Notes under the pieces: model-generated
Databases searched by the model: none
What the model was told of the DNA's origin: nothing
The model's input: the letters and a program-made list of their open reading frames with translations, nothing else
Made by a program: the position numbers and the translations under genes
Shown here: positions 24,204 through 33,061 of the stretch, piece by piece
How positions within the stretch are numbered: position 1 is the stretch's first letter
Layout: each line of letters begins with the position of its first letter
Source of the DNA: LMUY01 sp965276785
GTDB lineage: Bacteria; Pseudomonadota; Alphaproteobacteria; Acetobacterales; Acetobacteraceae
NCBI GenBank assembly: GCA_965276785.1
Contig: OZ255629.1
Span: 2,542,001 to 2,606,000, forward strand
Length of the DNA: 64,000 nucleotides
Direction of reading: 5' to 3'

Positions 24204-24830
24204 GTGCGGCGTGGGGACGAGCTCCGACAGCATATCCTCTGGAAGGCAAAGGACGTGTTTCTCGAACAGGGCTTCGAGGGAGCCTCCATGGACGCGGTGG
24301 CGGCACGGGCGCAGACGACCAAACGGACGCTCTACGCCCACTTCGAGAACAAGCAGCGCTTGTTCCTGGCCGTGGTTGATCTAGTACGCGACCTGCTTTG
24401 CGCCAAGCTCAGGACGCCGGGTGACTATGCTGACGACCCAACGGAGGCGGTGCTCCGCTTTTGCGGCCAATGCCGGAGGACCTTTCTGTGGAAACCCACG
24501 ATTCGCACGTGTCGTCTGGGCATCGCCGAGGCGGAACGCTTTCCCCAGGGCTCGGCCGGCTTCTACGAGGCGCTGTTCGGCACTGCGCGTGAGCGCATCG
24601 AGCACTTCCTACGCGATCGCTTCGGCTTGCCACCGGAGCAGAGCGGTTCGGTCGCTGACGAACTCCTGGATCGCACCCTGCAACCAAGCTTCATGCGAGC
24701 GCTGTTCGGGGTCGAGCCGATTCCGGACGAATGGGTGGACGACGAGGCAGCGAACCGCGCCGTCGCAACTTCCGTTCGCGACGTCATCGCCAGGCGCTTA
24801 CCGCTCCCGTTAGCCCCAGAACCTTCGTGA
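24204..24830 (+). CDS. TetR/AcrR-family transcriptional regulator
   Basis: Repressor of 208 aa. The N-terminal HTH is classical (ASMDAVAARAQTTKRTLYAH then FENKQRLF at about 27-55); the C-terminal domain is of the AefR-like type (FLWKPTIRTCRLGIAEAERFP). It starts at GTG 24204 behind GAGGGGG; GTG at 24200 is in another frame. It is likely to repress itself and the divergent NmrA gene through the AGTATA array. A short hairpin separates it from the convergent gene downstream. Confidence 0.9.
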   Translation: MRRGDELRQHILWKAKDVFLEQGFEGASMDAVAARAQTTKRTLYAHFENKQRLFLAVVDLVRDLLCAKLRTPGDYADDPTEAVLRFCGQCRRTFLWKPTIRTCRLGIAEAERFPQGSAGFYEALFGTARERIEHFLRDRFGLPPEQSGSVADELLDRTLQPSFMRALFGVEPIPDEWVDDEAANRAVATSVRDVIARRLPLPLAPEPS

Positions 24831-24841
24831 CCCGTTCAGTT

Positions 24842-24863
24842 CGCCCTCATTTGCAAATGGGCG
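24842..24863. terminator. candidate bidirectional terminator hairpin
   Basis: CGCCC and ATTT are inverted as AAAT and GGGCG around a GC centre, with a small bulge, in the 45-base gap between convergent genes. There is no strong T tract, so its efficiency is uncertain. Confidence 0.4.
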
Positions 24864-24875
24864 CCTGATCCTGAT

Positions 24876-25763
24876 CTACCCTGCCGTGGTCTTCGCTCCA
24901 GCAGCTAGATCAGCAAAAAACCCCCGAATCGACCGTGGCTCGCGGCCAAGAATGGCGCGCAACGTCAATGGGTTTCCGACAAGGCCGTAGCGGTCGTAGT
25001 AGTCGTACATCGCCTTGAGCTCCCCCTTCTGGTGCTCGTCGTAGGGCAGCTTGGCCTGGGTCATCCAGGCATCGAAGTCCGGGGCCGCGGCTTGGATCGG
25101 GCGTTCGAGCACCTCGCCCATGACCGCCGCCACCTCGCCGCGGTCCATCCCGCCATCCGCGCACAGCTCGAAGGTGCCGTTGAGCAGGTGGTTTTCAGTA
25201 AACGCGACAGCCGCCACCTCGGCCACGTCCCGGTAGTCCACGCGGGAGATCCGCGCCGATGCAGAGAACGGTTCGGCAAAGACGCCGGTCTTGACCACGC
25301 CGGGCCAAGCGGGGGCCAAATTCTGATAGAACACGGCGGGATGGAGGAAGGTGAATTCCATACCGGACTCAACGATGGCCTCCTCCACCGGCACCTTCTG
25401 GATGTGATTCTGCAGTTTGCCAATCACCGGGTGGATGACGGATGAGAACACGATGCGCCGCACCCCGGCCGCCTTGGCCGCTTCGACGAGGGGCAAGCCC
25501 ATCTCGGCCTGGTCTTTCTGGTAGACGGGCGCGATGTAGAACGCCGCACTCACTCCCTGTAGCGCGGCATCAAGACTGGGCCGGTCGCGCAGGTCGCCAA
25601 TGGCGATCTCGGCCGCTCCGTTCCGGCGTGCCCGTTCGCCCTGCTTGTCGTCGCGGACCAACCCGCGGACGCTGATGCCACGGCTTGTCAGGGCAGGAAC
25701 AACCAGCCCAGCGAAGCGGCCGGCAGCGCCGACGGCGAGCACTTTGGCATAGGGCTTAGTCAT
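24876..25763 (-). CDS. NmrA-family NAD(P)-binding protein
   Basis: 295-residue atypical SDR with AVGAAGRFAGLVVPAL at the nucleotide-binding loop, a VFSSVIHP strand where SDRs keep the catalytic Ser, and LHPAVFYQNLAP in the substrate-cleft region. It is only distantly similar to the NmrA protein at 23269, so the two are independent acquisitions rather than a tandem copy. AGGAG precedes the ATG by 9 bases. It is divergent from a LysR gene with exactly 99 bases between the start codons. Confidence 0.88.
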   Translation of the reverse strand: MTKPYAKVLAVGAAGRFAGLVVPALTSRGISVRGLVRDDKQGERARRNGAAEIAIGDLRDRPSLDAALQGVSAAFYIAPVYQKDQAEMGLPLVEAAKAAGVRRIVFSSVIHPVIGKLQNHIQKVPVEEAIVESGMEFTFLHPAVFYQNLAPAWPGVVKTGVFAEPFSASARISRVDYRDVAEVAAVAFTENHLLNGTFELCADGGMDRGEVAAVMGEVLERPIQAAAPDFDAWMTQAKLPYDEHQKGELKAMYDYYDRYGLVGNPLTLRAILGREPRSIRGFFADLAAGAKTTAG

Positions 25764-25862
25764 GGGGTCGCGCTCCTGCTGTTGAGATAGACCTCGATTT
25801 GGTTGTGCTGATCGCGGCTTGTATGCCGCAATACGATGTTGTCTCCCAAGCAGGACTTACGA

Positions 25863-26768
25863 ATGGATCGGGTTGCCGCCATGGAAAACTTTGTGCTCAC
25901 CGTGGAACGAGGCAGTTTCGCGGCGGCAGCCAAAGGCCGCGGCTTGTCAGCTACGATGGTCGGCAACCACGTTCGCTTTCTGGAAGCGCGGCTTGGCGCA
26001 TTGCTGCTCAACCGAACGACACGGCAGCAGAACGTTACCGAATTCGGTCGATCCTACTACGAGCGTTGCCGTGCGATCCTGGCCGAGATCGACGCGGCCG
26101 AGCAGTTGGCCGAGGCGGTGCAGGCGACCCCGCGCGGGCTGCTGCGTGTCACCGCGCCGGTTGCTTTGGGCACCACGGTCCTGGCATTTCTGCTCGCCGG
26201 CTACCTGGGCCGCTATCCAGACGTAAAGGTTGACCTCGTCTTGCAGGACCACAGGCTCGACCTTCTGGCCGACGAGCTTGACCTCGCATTCAGAGTAGGA
26301 GCACTGCCGGATTCCAGCATGATCGCCCGTGCCCTGCCGCCGCTTCAGCTTATCGTCTGCGCTGCCCCGGCCTACCTGGCGGCACATGGAACGCCGACTG
26401 GCTCGGCCGACCTGGCGATGCATAACTGCCTGGATTTCGCCCATGCGGCGGAACCGCTGCGTTGGCGCTTTGGAGACGAAGACAGTGACCTCGCGATCAA
26501 CATCAACGGAAACCTGCGCATCAACAGCGGACCTGCGCTCCGCGCCGCCGCGCTGGCGGGGATTGGTATCGTCATGCAGCCCGACATCATCGTCGCCGAT
26601 GACCTGGCGGCGGGGCGGCTGGTCCGCCTGCTGGCGGGCCATACAGCTCCCATGCTTAAGCTGCACCTGCTCACTCTGCCGAACCGCAGACCGTCGTCGA
26701 AGCTGCGCAGCTTCATCGATTATGTTACGGCAGAGCTAAACCACCGCGAGGTTGTTTCGCCAAAATAG
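25863..26768 (+). CDS. LysR-family transcriptional regulator
   Basis: 301 aa, starting MDRVAAMENFVLTVERGSFA. The recognition helix is AKGRGLSATMVGNHVRFLE and the effector domain contains LRVTAPVALGTTVLAF, a CrgA-like subgroup feature. ATG at 25863 is preferred over an upstream in-frame codon because CrgA-type LysRs begin here. It should govern the divergent NmrA gene at 25763 and perhaps the downstream dehydrogenase, which begins 73 bases after its stop in the same direction. Confidence 0.9.
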   Translation: MDRVAAMENFVLTVERGSFAAAAKGRGLSATMVGNHVRFLEARLGALLLNRTTRQQNVTEFGRSYYERCRAILAEIDAAEQLAEAVQATPRGLLRVTAPVALGTTVLAFLLAGYLGRYPDVKVDLVLQDHRLDLLADELDLAFRVGALPDSSMIARALPPLQLIVCAAPAYLAAHGTPTGSADLAMHNCLDFAHAAEPLRWRFGDEDSDLAININGNLRINSGPALRAAALAGIGIVMQPDIIVADDLAAGRLVRLLAGHTAPMLKLHLLTLPNRRPSSKLRSFIDYVTAELNHREVVSPK

Positions 26769-26841
26769 TTATGCGAGCCAGATGCGCCGGATCGGCGTCG
26801 ACCGCCGTGCTTGGAGCTCGGGCAATTCAAAGGAGTCTCTC

Positions 26842-27930
26842 ATGACCAAAACTCTCAAAGTCGGCATCATCGGTGCCAGCGCCGCGCGAGGGTGGGCCAA
26901 GATTTCTCATGTTCCAGCCGTTCAGAAGCTCGGCGGCCTGGAACTCGGAGCGGTGGTCACGCAGGATCAGCTCTCCGCAGACGAGGCGGCCAAGGCGTTT
27001 GGTGCCGAAAAGGGATACGGCGACGCAAAGGCGCTGTTTGCCGATCCGGAAATTGACATCGTGACCGTGGCGGTCAACGTTCCAGCGCATCGCGACCTCG
27101 TTCTGGGTGCGTTGGCTGCCAACAAGCAGCTCTACTGTGAGTACCCGCTGGGCCGAAATCTCGCTGAGGCCGAGGAAATGGCCGAGGCCGCCCGCGAGGC
27201 GGGGCTCCACGTGGCGATCGGCCTGCAGCTGCGCGGCAACCCTGCCGCTCGCCGCGCCCGCGAGCTGATCCAGGCTGGGGCGATCGGGCGCGTGCTGAGC
27301 GCTCGCATACTCTCCACCACCATGGCCTTCGGCTTTAATACGGAAAAGGCCATGGCGTTCGCCGAGAAGCCGGAGAACGGGGTCACGCTGGTCAGCATCC
27401 AAGGGGCCCACACCATCGATCTCGCTATCTGCGTGCTAGGACCATTTGCCGACATTCAGGCTCTGGTCTCGACCCAGTTTCCGCATATTTCCGTAGAGGC
27501 TGGCGCACCACAGCCGCGGACTACGCCTGACCATCTCGCTTTGATCGCGCGCCTGACTAGCGGAGCACCGCTGGTGATTGAGGTGATCGGCGGGCGATCG
27601 GCGGACGCGACGCCGTTCCGCTTCGAAGTAACCGGCGAGACCGGCCTGCTCCTGCTGGAGGGCGGCGCACCGCGTGGCGTGCAGTCAGGACTGTTGAACC
27701 TGTCGATCAATGGCGAGCCGCAGACGGTTGATGCTAGCCCAGTCGCCGATCCCGAGACTGCCGCTAATGTGTCGGCCGGCTATGCCGCGCTGCGCGACGA
27801 CATCCTGAATGGGACTCGCCTCGCCGCGGACTTCGACCATGCCGTCCGTATGACGCGGCTGATCGACGATGTGATGGCCGCGTCGCGGAGCGGCGAGCGC
27901 AGGCCGGCTGCCGGTTGGCCGCAGAGCTAG
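26842..27930 (+). CDS. Gfo/Idh/MocA-family oxidoreductase
   Basis: NAD(P)-dependent dehydrogenase of 362 aa. The Rossmann start is VGIIGASAARGWAKISHVPA, the EKP-like motif is replaced by EYPLGRN (Glu-Tyr-Pro) near 99-102, and a C-terminal alpha/beta dimerization domain follows. The Tyr in place of the usual catalytic Lys in the EKP motif is seen in the GAL80-like branch, so this may be a regulatory or altered-activity relative. AAAGGAG sits 6 bases before the ATG. It is probably cotranscribed with the LysR gene upstream. Confidence 0.88.
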   Translation: MTKTLKVGIIGASAARGWAKISHVPAVQKLGGLELGAVVTQDQLSADEAAKAFGAEKGYGDAKALFADPEIDIVTVAVNVPAHRDLVLGALAANKQLYCEYPLGRNLAEAEEMAEAAREAGLHVAIGLQLRGNPAARRARELIQAGAIGRVLSARILSTTMAFGFNTEKAMAFAEKPENGVTLVSIQGAHTIDLAICVLGPFADIQALVSTQFPHISVEAGAPQPRTTPDHLALIARLTSGAPLVIEVIGGRSADATPFRFEVTGETGLLLLEGGAPRGVQSGLLNLSINGEPQTVDASPVADPETAANVSAGYAALRDDILNGTRLAADFDHAVRMTRLIDDVMAASRSGERRPAAGWPQS

Positions 27931-27980
27931 GGCCGATCTCCTGTTAGCGCAGAAGATAAGTATCGTGGATCTGGAGTATT

Positions 27981-28041
27981 AAAGGTCGAATTTACGTGGT
28001 AATTGGGGGCGAGCAGCGGGATCGGCTACGCCAACGCGCCC
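27981..28041 (+). pseudogene. relic of an SDR gene 5' end
   Basis: Reading from 27981 gives KGRIYVVIGG, then after a one-base slip in a G5 run ASSGIGYANA: the nucleotide-binding beginning of an SDR. The rest is missing; beyond about 28050 no homology can be followed before the convergent SDR gene. It is probably the stump of a replaced dehydrogenase cassette. Confidence 0.5.
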
Positions 28042-28073
28042 ACAGCCAGGGGCTCGCTCCGAACGCAACGTAA

Positions 28074-28973
28074 TCAGCTGCGCTTGGCAGGCCGGAGCAG
28101 GTCCCCCATGCCGGCGCTGCCGAGATAGGCGGCGCGGACACGGTCGCCGAGCTTGTTCAGTTCCTCCGCGCCGCCGTCAGCGGGGTCGATTGTGATACGC
28201 AGCGGCCGCGTACCGAACGGCATGGCGACGATGCGCACAATAGCGCGCGCAACCTCGGCCGGGTCGGCGTCCGCGGGCACGCTCGCCAAATCGGCCTGTT
28301 TCGCCTGCTCGGCGAGGTCGCGCGTCGGGCCGCTCGCATATTCCGCCGCACGCGCCGCGTCGCCGGGCATGTCGGCGTGGGCAAAGTGATTGGTCCCGCT
28401 CGTGTAAACGCCGGGAGACGCGATGACCGTCTCAATACCCCAACGTGCCAGTTCCCCCGCATAGCTGACGGCAAGCGAGTCCATCGCCGCCTTGGCGGCA
28501 AAGTAGGGCGCGATATAGGGTGGCGTGCCCCCGCGCGTGCTGGTCGAGCCGATCCACACAATCAGCGGCTCATTGCCATGGCGGAGATGCGGAAGCGCCG
28601 CTCGGTTCAGGCGTTGCGGGCCGATGACGTTGATGTCGTACAGCGAGGCAAACTGCTCGGGCGTGAAGGCCTCGGCAGGCCCAAAGGCCATGTGCCCGGC
28701 GTTGTGGATGAGCACGTCCATTCGGCCCGCTTCTCGCATCACGTGAACCACGGCAGCGTCGGCCGAGGCTTGGTCCAGCACGTCGAGCTCGACCGTGCGG
28801 AGATCAACGCCATGCGCAGCCGAGTGCGCGCGGGCCTTCTCCGCCCTGTCCGCGTTGCGGCCAGACAGGCCGCGCATCGACGCGTAGACGACATGCCCCG
28901 CGTCGGCGAGATGATAGGCGGTCAATTCACCGAAGCCGCTCGACGCGCCGGTGATCAGGATGGTCTTGGGCAT
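28074..28973 (-). CDS. SDR-family oxidoreductase
   Basis: 299-residue SDR of the longer retinol dehydrogenase-like type. ILITGASSGFGELTAYHLA begins the fold, HNAGHMAFGP replaces the NNAG loop, and the active site is WIGSTSTRGGTPPYIAPYFA, with Tyr followed by AAK. A C-terminal segment (MPFGTRPLRITIDPADGG) is typical of enzymes annotated as SDR family with unknown substrate. It is the last gene of a leftward set with the next SDR (28-base gap), a zinc-free MDR reductase and a SnoaL-like gene. Confidence 0.9.
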   Translation of the reverse strand: MPKTILITGASSGFGELTAYHLADAGHVVYASMRGLSGRNADRAEKARAHSAAHGVDLRTVELDVLDQASADAAVVHVMREAGRMDVLIHNAGHMAFGPAEAFTPEQFASLYDINVIGPQRLNRAALPHLRHGNEPLIVWIGSTSTRGGTPPYIAPYFAAKAAMDSLAVSYAGELARWGIETVIASPGVYTSGTNHFAHADMPGDAARAAEYASGPTRDLAEQAKQADLASVPADADPAEVARAIVRIVAMPFGTRPLRITIDPADGGAEELNKLGDRVRAAYLGSAGMGDLLRPAKRS

Positions 28974-29001
28974 CGGCTTCGCTCCTGACCGAGTGGCGCG
29001 G

Positions 29002-29748
29002 CTAAATCACGCCGCCATTCGCGCGCAGCACCTGGCCGCTGACCCAGCCGCCATCGGGTCCGGCGAGGAACGAGACGACGCGCGCGATGTCGTCCGGCTC
29101 CCCCAACCTGCCGAACGGCGCCGACATGGCGATCTGGTTGATCAGCTCCTGGCTCTTGCCTTCGGTGAACAGCGGCGTGTTGACCGGTCCAGGAGCGATC
29201 GCATTGACGGTGATCCGACGGCTGCCGACCTCCTTGGCGAAAACATGCGTCATCGCCTCAACCCCAGCCTTGGTTGCGGCATAGAGCGCGTATCCCGGCT
29301 GGTAGAGACCGACCACGCTTGAGGAAAAGCTGATGACGCGCCCGCCATCGCGCAGCCGCCGCCCGGCCTCGCGCAGCCCGTTGAACACGCCTTTCAGGTT
29401 CACCGCGACGGTGCGATCGAACATTTCGTCGGAGGCCTTAGACACCGGTGACAAGCTCATCACGCCGGCATTGTTGACCAGCACGTCGGCACCGCCAAAC
29501 GCCCGCTCAGCCGCATCGAACAAGGCTGTCATGGCGGCGGGATTTGCGACGTTGGCCTGGACCGCGATCGCTCGGCCGCCCGTTGCCTCGATCTTTCCGA
29601 CCAGCTCGGCGGCTTGATCGCTGCCCTGAGCGTAGTTGATCACGACCGCCAGGCCGTCCTGCGAGAGCCGCTCCGCGACGACCGCCCCGATGCCCCGAGA
29701 CGCACCGGTGACGATCGCGGTGCGGGTTGTTGTTGGTGATTCCGGCAT
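29002..29748 (-). CDS. SDR-family oxidoreductase, FabG-like
   Basis: 248-residue classical SDR: AIVTGASRGIGAVVAERL, LVNNAGVMSLSP, SFSSSVVGLYQPGYALYAATK (Ser, Tyr, Lys), and PGPVNTPLF after the active site. GAGGAGGG lies directly before ATG 29748; a longer reading would include it, so I use the shorter form. It sits between the longer SDR and the MDR gene with gaps of 28 and 27 bases, so one message is likely. Confidence 0.92.
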   Translation of the reverse strand: MPESPTTTRTAIVTGASRGIGAVVAERLSQDGLAVVINYAQGSDQAAELVGKIEATGGRAIAVQANVANPAAMTALFDAAERAFGGADVLVNNAGVMSLSPVSKASDEMFDRTVAVNLKGVFNGLREAGRRLRDGGRVISFSSSVVGLYQPGYALYAATKAGVEAMTHVFAKEVGSRRITVNAIAPGPVNTPLFTEGKSQELINQIAMSAPFGRLGEPDDIARVVSFLAGPDGGWVSGQVLRANGGVI

Positions 29749-29775
29749 GGTGCCCTCCTCCACGAGAGACTTCGA

Positions 29776-30699
29776 CTACAACGTGACGATGATCTTGCCC
29801 CGCGCGCGACCCGACGCCTGGTAGGCAAAGGCGTCGCCCACTGCATCAATCGGGACCACGCGATCAACGAGGACTTTCAGTGTGCCCGCATCGATCAGGT
29901 CGAGAACCTTGGTCAGACGCGCTGCGTCCGATTGGTGGAAGACGAAGCTCGCGCCGACGCCATGGGCCTTTGCGAGCGCTTCGTCGGGCGGGGAAGCCGT
30001 GGACACCAGATAGCCGCCCGCGCGCAGCACGCTGAAGGACCGCTGCTGGGTGTCGCCACCGATTGTGTCGAGCACCACGTCGATGTCGGACAGTTTGTCC
30101 TCGAAACGCTCGGACCGATAGTCGATCACCTGGTCCGCACCGAGCCGGCGGGCAATCTCGAGCCCTTCGCCCGAGGCGGTCGCGACCACGCGCGCCCCAG
30201 CATGGCGCGCGAGCTGAATGGCGAAGCTGCCAACCCCGCCCGCGCCGGCATGGACCAGCACCGTTTGCCCGGCCTTCAACCCTGCCACCTCGAACAACGC
30301 CTGCCACGCGGTGCCCGCCGTCGTTGGCACGCCTGCGGCCTGATTGACCGGGATGGACGTGGGAGCCTTGGCGAGGTAGGCGGCGGGGACCGTCGCGGCC
30401 CCAGCAAGAGCACCGCCGCTGGGCGGATCGGTGCGAGTAACCACGCGATCACCGACGTGCCAATCCGTGACGCCCGATCCAACCTGCTCGATCGTACCGG
30501 CGATATCGGTGCCGATCGTGTAGGGGAACTCGACCGGGAAGAAGTCGTGCATCACTCCCATCGCGATCTTCGTGTCGAGCGGATTGAGCGCCGCAGCCTC
30601 GACCCGCACGAGCACGTCGTTCGCGCCGATTACCGGGGTGACAGTGTCCTCAACAGCGGGTTGAGAGTCGTAGACCTGAATACGAGCGGCTTTCATCAT
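29776..30699 (-). CDS. MDR-superfamily NADP-dependent quinone reductase-like protein
   Basis: Medium-chain reductase of 307 aa in the zinc-independent quinone oxidoreductase group. It has a GroES-like N-terminus (LVRVEAAALNPLDTKIAMG) and the NADPH loop VLVHAGAGGVGSFAIQLARH. I see no zinc-ligand cluster of true alcohol dehydrogenases. The likely reaction is NADPH-dependent reduction of a quinone or conjugated enone. The ATG at 30699 overlaps the stop of the SnoaL-like gene as ATGA, so the two are translationally coupled. Confidence 0.9.
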   Translation of the reverse strand: MMKAARIQVYDSQPAVEDTVTPVIGANDVLVRVEAAALNPLDTKIAMGVMHDFFPVEFPYTIGTDIAGTIEQVGSGVTDWHVGDRVVTRTDPPSGGALAGAATVPAAYLAKAPTSIPVNQAAGVPTTAGTAWQALFEVAGLKAGQTVLVHAGAGGVGSFAIQLARHAGARVVATASGEGLEIARRLGADQVIDYRSERFEDKLSDIDVVLDTIGGDTQQRSFSVLRAGGYLVSTASPPDEALAKAHGVGASFVFHQSDAARLTKVLDLIDAGTLKVLVDRVVPIDAVGDAFAYQASGRARGKIIVTL

Positions 30700-31148
30700 G
30701 CGTTCTCCTTGTGACTGAGCCAGGCGCCGATTTGGTTCAACCAGCCGAACCAGTCTTCCAGGTGCCAGGTGTGGGTGAGGCGGCCGTTCTCGACGCGGTG
30801 AAACTCGTGCAATGCCATCGAGAAACGCTTGCCGGTTGGAGCGACGCCGAACCACGCACCCGAATGGGTGCCGGTGATCTCGGCGCGGACGCCGATCCTG
30901 TCGCCATCGCCGATCATGTCGTGGACGGTGACAGCGACGTCAGGGAATGCGGCCTTGAAGGCGCGGATCAGTGGCTTGATCCCTTCCGGCCCCGGACCTT
31001 GCCCCGGCGCCAGCGGGATATCTTGCCAGTCAGGGGTCAATATTTGATCAAGCAGGTCGGGTTGACCCGCGAACCCGTGGTAGAAGGTTTCCACCATGGC
31101 GCGATCCTGCGCTGAAAGGCTGCCCGTGCGGGCGCTGCCGTCGCTCAT
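30696..31148 (-). CDS. SnoaL-like ester cyclase family protein
   Basis: 150-residue NTF2-fold protein with ETFYHGFAGQPDLLDQILTP, a GPEGIKPLIRAFKAAFPD core and ending HTWHLEDWFGWLNQIGA. SnoaL-like proteins include polyketide cyclases but also many small enzymes of unknown role in redox operons. It is the first gene of the leftward group with the MDR reductase and two SDRs. No polyketide synthase is present, so a detoxification or small-molecule role is more plausible. Confidence 0.85.
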   Translation of the reverse strand: MSDGSARTGSLSAQDRAMVETFYHGFAGQPDLLDQILTPDWQDIPLAPGQGPGPEGIKPLIRAFKAAFPDVAVTVHDMIGDGDRIGVRAEITGTHSGAWFGVAPTGKRFSMALHEFHRVENGRLTHTWHLEDWFGWLNQIGAWLSHKENA

Positions 31149-31197
31149 TGCCGATGCCTCGTTGTGATGAAAAACAGATGCGCCTGCACGGGCTACA

Positions 31198-31375
31198 GTT
31201 GAAATCGATTATCGGCATGTGTGACCATCCACGCCGTGGATTGTGCGTGGTCTCGACCTCCCTTTCTGTCGCTTTCGACGCGTGGTGGCGGAGCTCAACG
31301 GCACTCGTGCGAGCGCGTGCATCGGCCGGACGTAATCGGTAATGAACGCGGCACCTGTCGCGGCTGCGCGGGACA
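31198..31375 (+). pseudogene. relic of a LysR gene 5' region
   Basis: This stretch aligns with the promoter and first codons of the intact LysR gene at 43143. TTGAAAT...ATTA, ATGTG, CATCCA, TGGATT, CGACCTC and TGGCGG recur in the same order and spacing over about 95 bases, with further matches to about 31375. A frame similar to the LysR start can be guessed from a GTG at 31237, but it is interrupted. It is a degenerate copy of a NodD-like LysR start, filling most of the 304-base gap between the SnoaL and DoxX genes. Confidence 0.6.
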
Positions 31376-31452
31376 TCCGCAACCTGGTCGACCAGTTCGA
31401 CGCCGATTGCCGGTCCGAAGCAGAGGGGGGCGTTTTTTGCGTGCGCGCGTTG

Positions 31453-31884
31453 TCAGGCGACCTGACGCCGAGCCGGGGTGCCAAAGGCGGGGGTGGGCAT
31501 TATGGCCCAGGCGCCGTCGCCGATGCCGGCCAGCGCGAACAGGCCGGCCACCCAGAACGCCGGATACTCCCAGCCACCGCCCGTATTGGTGAAGAGCCAG
31601 CCATTGGCGCCGTGCACGGTCACGATCGCGCCCAGTAGGATCGGCGTCAGCGCCAGGGCGACGACCCGCGTCCACACGCCGAGGATCAGGGCCACGCCGC
31701 CGATGACCTCGGCGGTCATGACCAGGTATGCAAGCGCGGGCGGCAGGCCGAGCTTACCGAAGAAGCCCGCGGTCCCGGCCGGTGTGAAGATGAACAACTT
31801 AACCGCCGCGTGCGCCAGGAACATGACCCCAAGGCTGACGCGCAGCAGCAAGGCCGAGTAGGGGGCGGTACGAAGATCTGTCAT
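31453..31884 (-). CDS. DoxX-family membrane protein
   Basis: 143-residue integral membrane protein with four hydrophobic segments, beginning LLLRVSLGVMFLAHAAVKLF and ending FWVAGLFALAGIGDGAWAI. DoxX-like proteins are small quinone-linked or redox-stress membrane proteins; the family often lies beside quinone reductase and SDR genes as here. The ATG at 31884 follows GGAGAG. It lies 98 bases downstream of the LysR gene in the same direction. Confidence 0.9.
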   Translation of the reverse strand: MTDLRTAPYSALLLRVSLGVMFLAHAAVKLFIFTPAGTAGFFGKLGLPPALAYLVMTAEVIGGVALILGVWTRVVALALTPILLGAIVTVHGANGWLFTNTGGGWEYPAFWVAGLFALAGIGDGAWAIMPTPAFGTPARRQVA

Positions 31885-31982
31885 GGAACTCTCCAACGTT
31901 TCGAGACGAGAATTTGCGCTTCCCGCACTGCCGGATAATCCCCTATCGCGACACATCATTCCCACCTGCAAGTTGGAGCTGG

Positions 31983-32924
31983 TCAGCTTCGCAGGGTGTC
32001 TGCGTGGTTGAGCGACCGGTCCCAGGGCGGATCATCGCCGAAGCGTTCAGCAAGAAACTCGATCATGGCGCGCGATTTGGGCGGCAGGCGGCGGTCGGGT
32101 CGGAACACCGCATGGATGTGCCCGACAGCCGTGGTTGGATGATCGAGCGGAAGGGCGACCAGCCGACCAGCGCGCAGGTCGTCGGATACCAGGAAACTCG
32201 GCTGGTAGATGACCCCCAAGCCGGCGAGCGCCGCCGCGCGGAGGGCATCGCCGTTGTTGCTGCGCAGGCTGCCGGTGACGTTCGCCACCACAGCGCCATC
32301 CGGTCCGAAGCCCCAACGGTTGGCGCCAAGCCGATCGGATAGGGTGTAGCCCAGGCAGTCGTGGCTACCGAGGTCGGAGACGGTAAGCGGGCGGCCGCGG
32401 ACCTCAAGATAAGCGGGCGAGGCGCACACCACGGTGCGGCAAGGCGCCAGGCGGCGGGCGACCAAGGTCGAATCACGCAATACGCCAATACGCACGGCTA
32501 GGTCCCAGCCTTCCTCGATCAAATCTACCAGCCGGTCGTTCAAGCCGAGCTCGATCGAGATCTGCGGGTGACGAGCGATAAACATTCCCAGCAGAGGCGC
32601 TATCTGCAACGTGCCGAACGGAACAGGGACGTTCATGCGCAATAGGCCGCGTGGCTCCACTTGTCCGGCCGTTGCCTCCTGTTCCGCCTCTTCGATTTCG
32701 GCCAGGATGCGCCCGCACGCATCGAGGTAGCCACGCCCGGCCTCCGTCAGCGTGAGCCGGCGGGTGGAGCGCTGCAGCAGCCGGACGCCCAGCCGGGTTT
32801 CCAGCGCGTCGACGTGATTGGTGACCATGGTCTGCGACAGACCGAGCGCCCGTCCGGCGGCGGCCAGGCTGCCAGCCGCCGCCACACGCGTGAACACCCG
32901 CATGCTGGTGACCTGATCGAGCAT
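31983..32924 (-). CDS. LysR-family transcriptional regulator
   Basis: 313 aa, CrgA-like: MLDQVTSMRVFTRVAAAGSL, then the recognition region GRALGLSQTMVTNHVDALE and an effector domain with LRMNVPVPFGTLQIAP. It is divergent from the flavin-dependent oxidoreductase gene at 33062 (137-base gap) and upstream of DoxX, so it may control both directions. It is a clear relative of the LysR at 38040, which has the same opening (MLDRLTSMAVF), suggesting they come from one lineage of mobile cassettes. Confidence 0.9.
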   Translation of the reverse strand: MLDQVTSMRVFTRVAAAGSLAAAGRALGLSQTMVTNHVDALETRLGVRLLQRSTRRLTLTEAGRGYLDACGRILAEIEEAEQEATAGQVEPRGLLRMNVPVPFGTLQIAPLLGMFIARHPQISIELGLNDRLVDLIEEGWDLAVRIGVLRDSTLVARRLAPCRTVVCASPAYLEVRGRPLTVSDLGSHDCLGYTLSDRLGANRWGFGPDGAVVANVTGSLRSNNGDALRAAALAGLGVIYQPSFLVSDDLRAGRLVALPLDHPTTAVGHIHAVFRPDRRLPPKSRAMIEFLAERFGDDPPWDRSLNHADTLRS

Positions 32925-33061
32925 GCCCCGTCTCCAACTGCCAAGGTGAGGTCTTCCCGCAGTTCGGCAGCTAACCCGAAGCGAGGCAACGGTCTACATG
33001 CAAGGCCTTCAAGGGGACATGGCGGCTTCGGTCGCTGACGACCACGACGGGGGCTTGGGCG

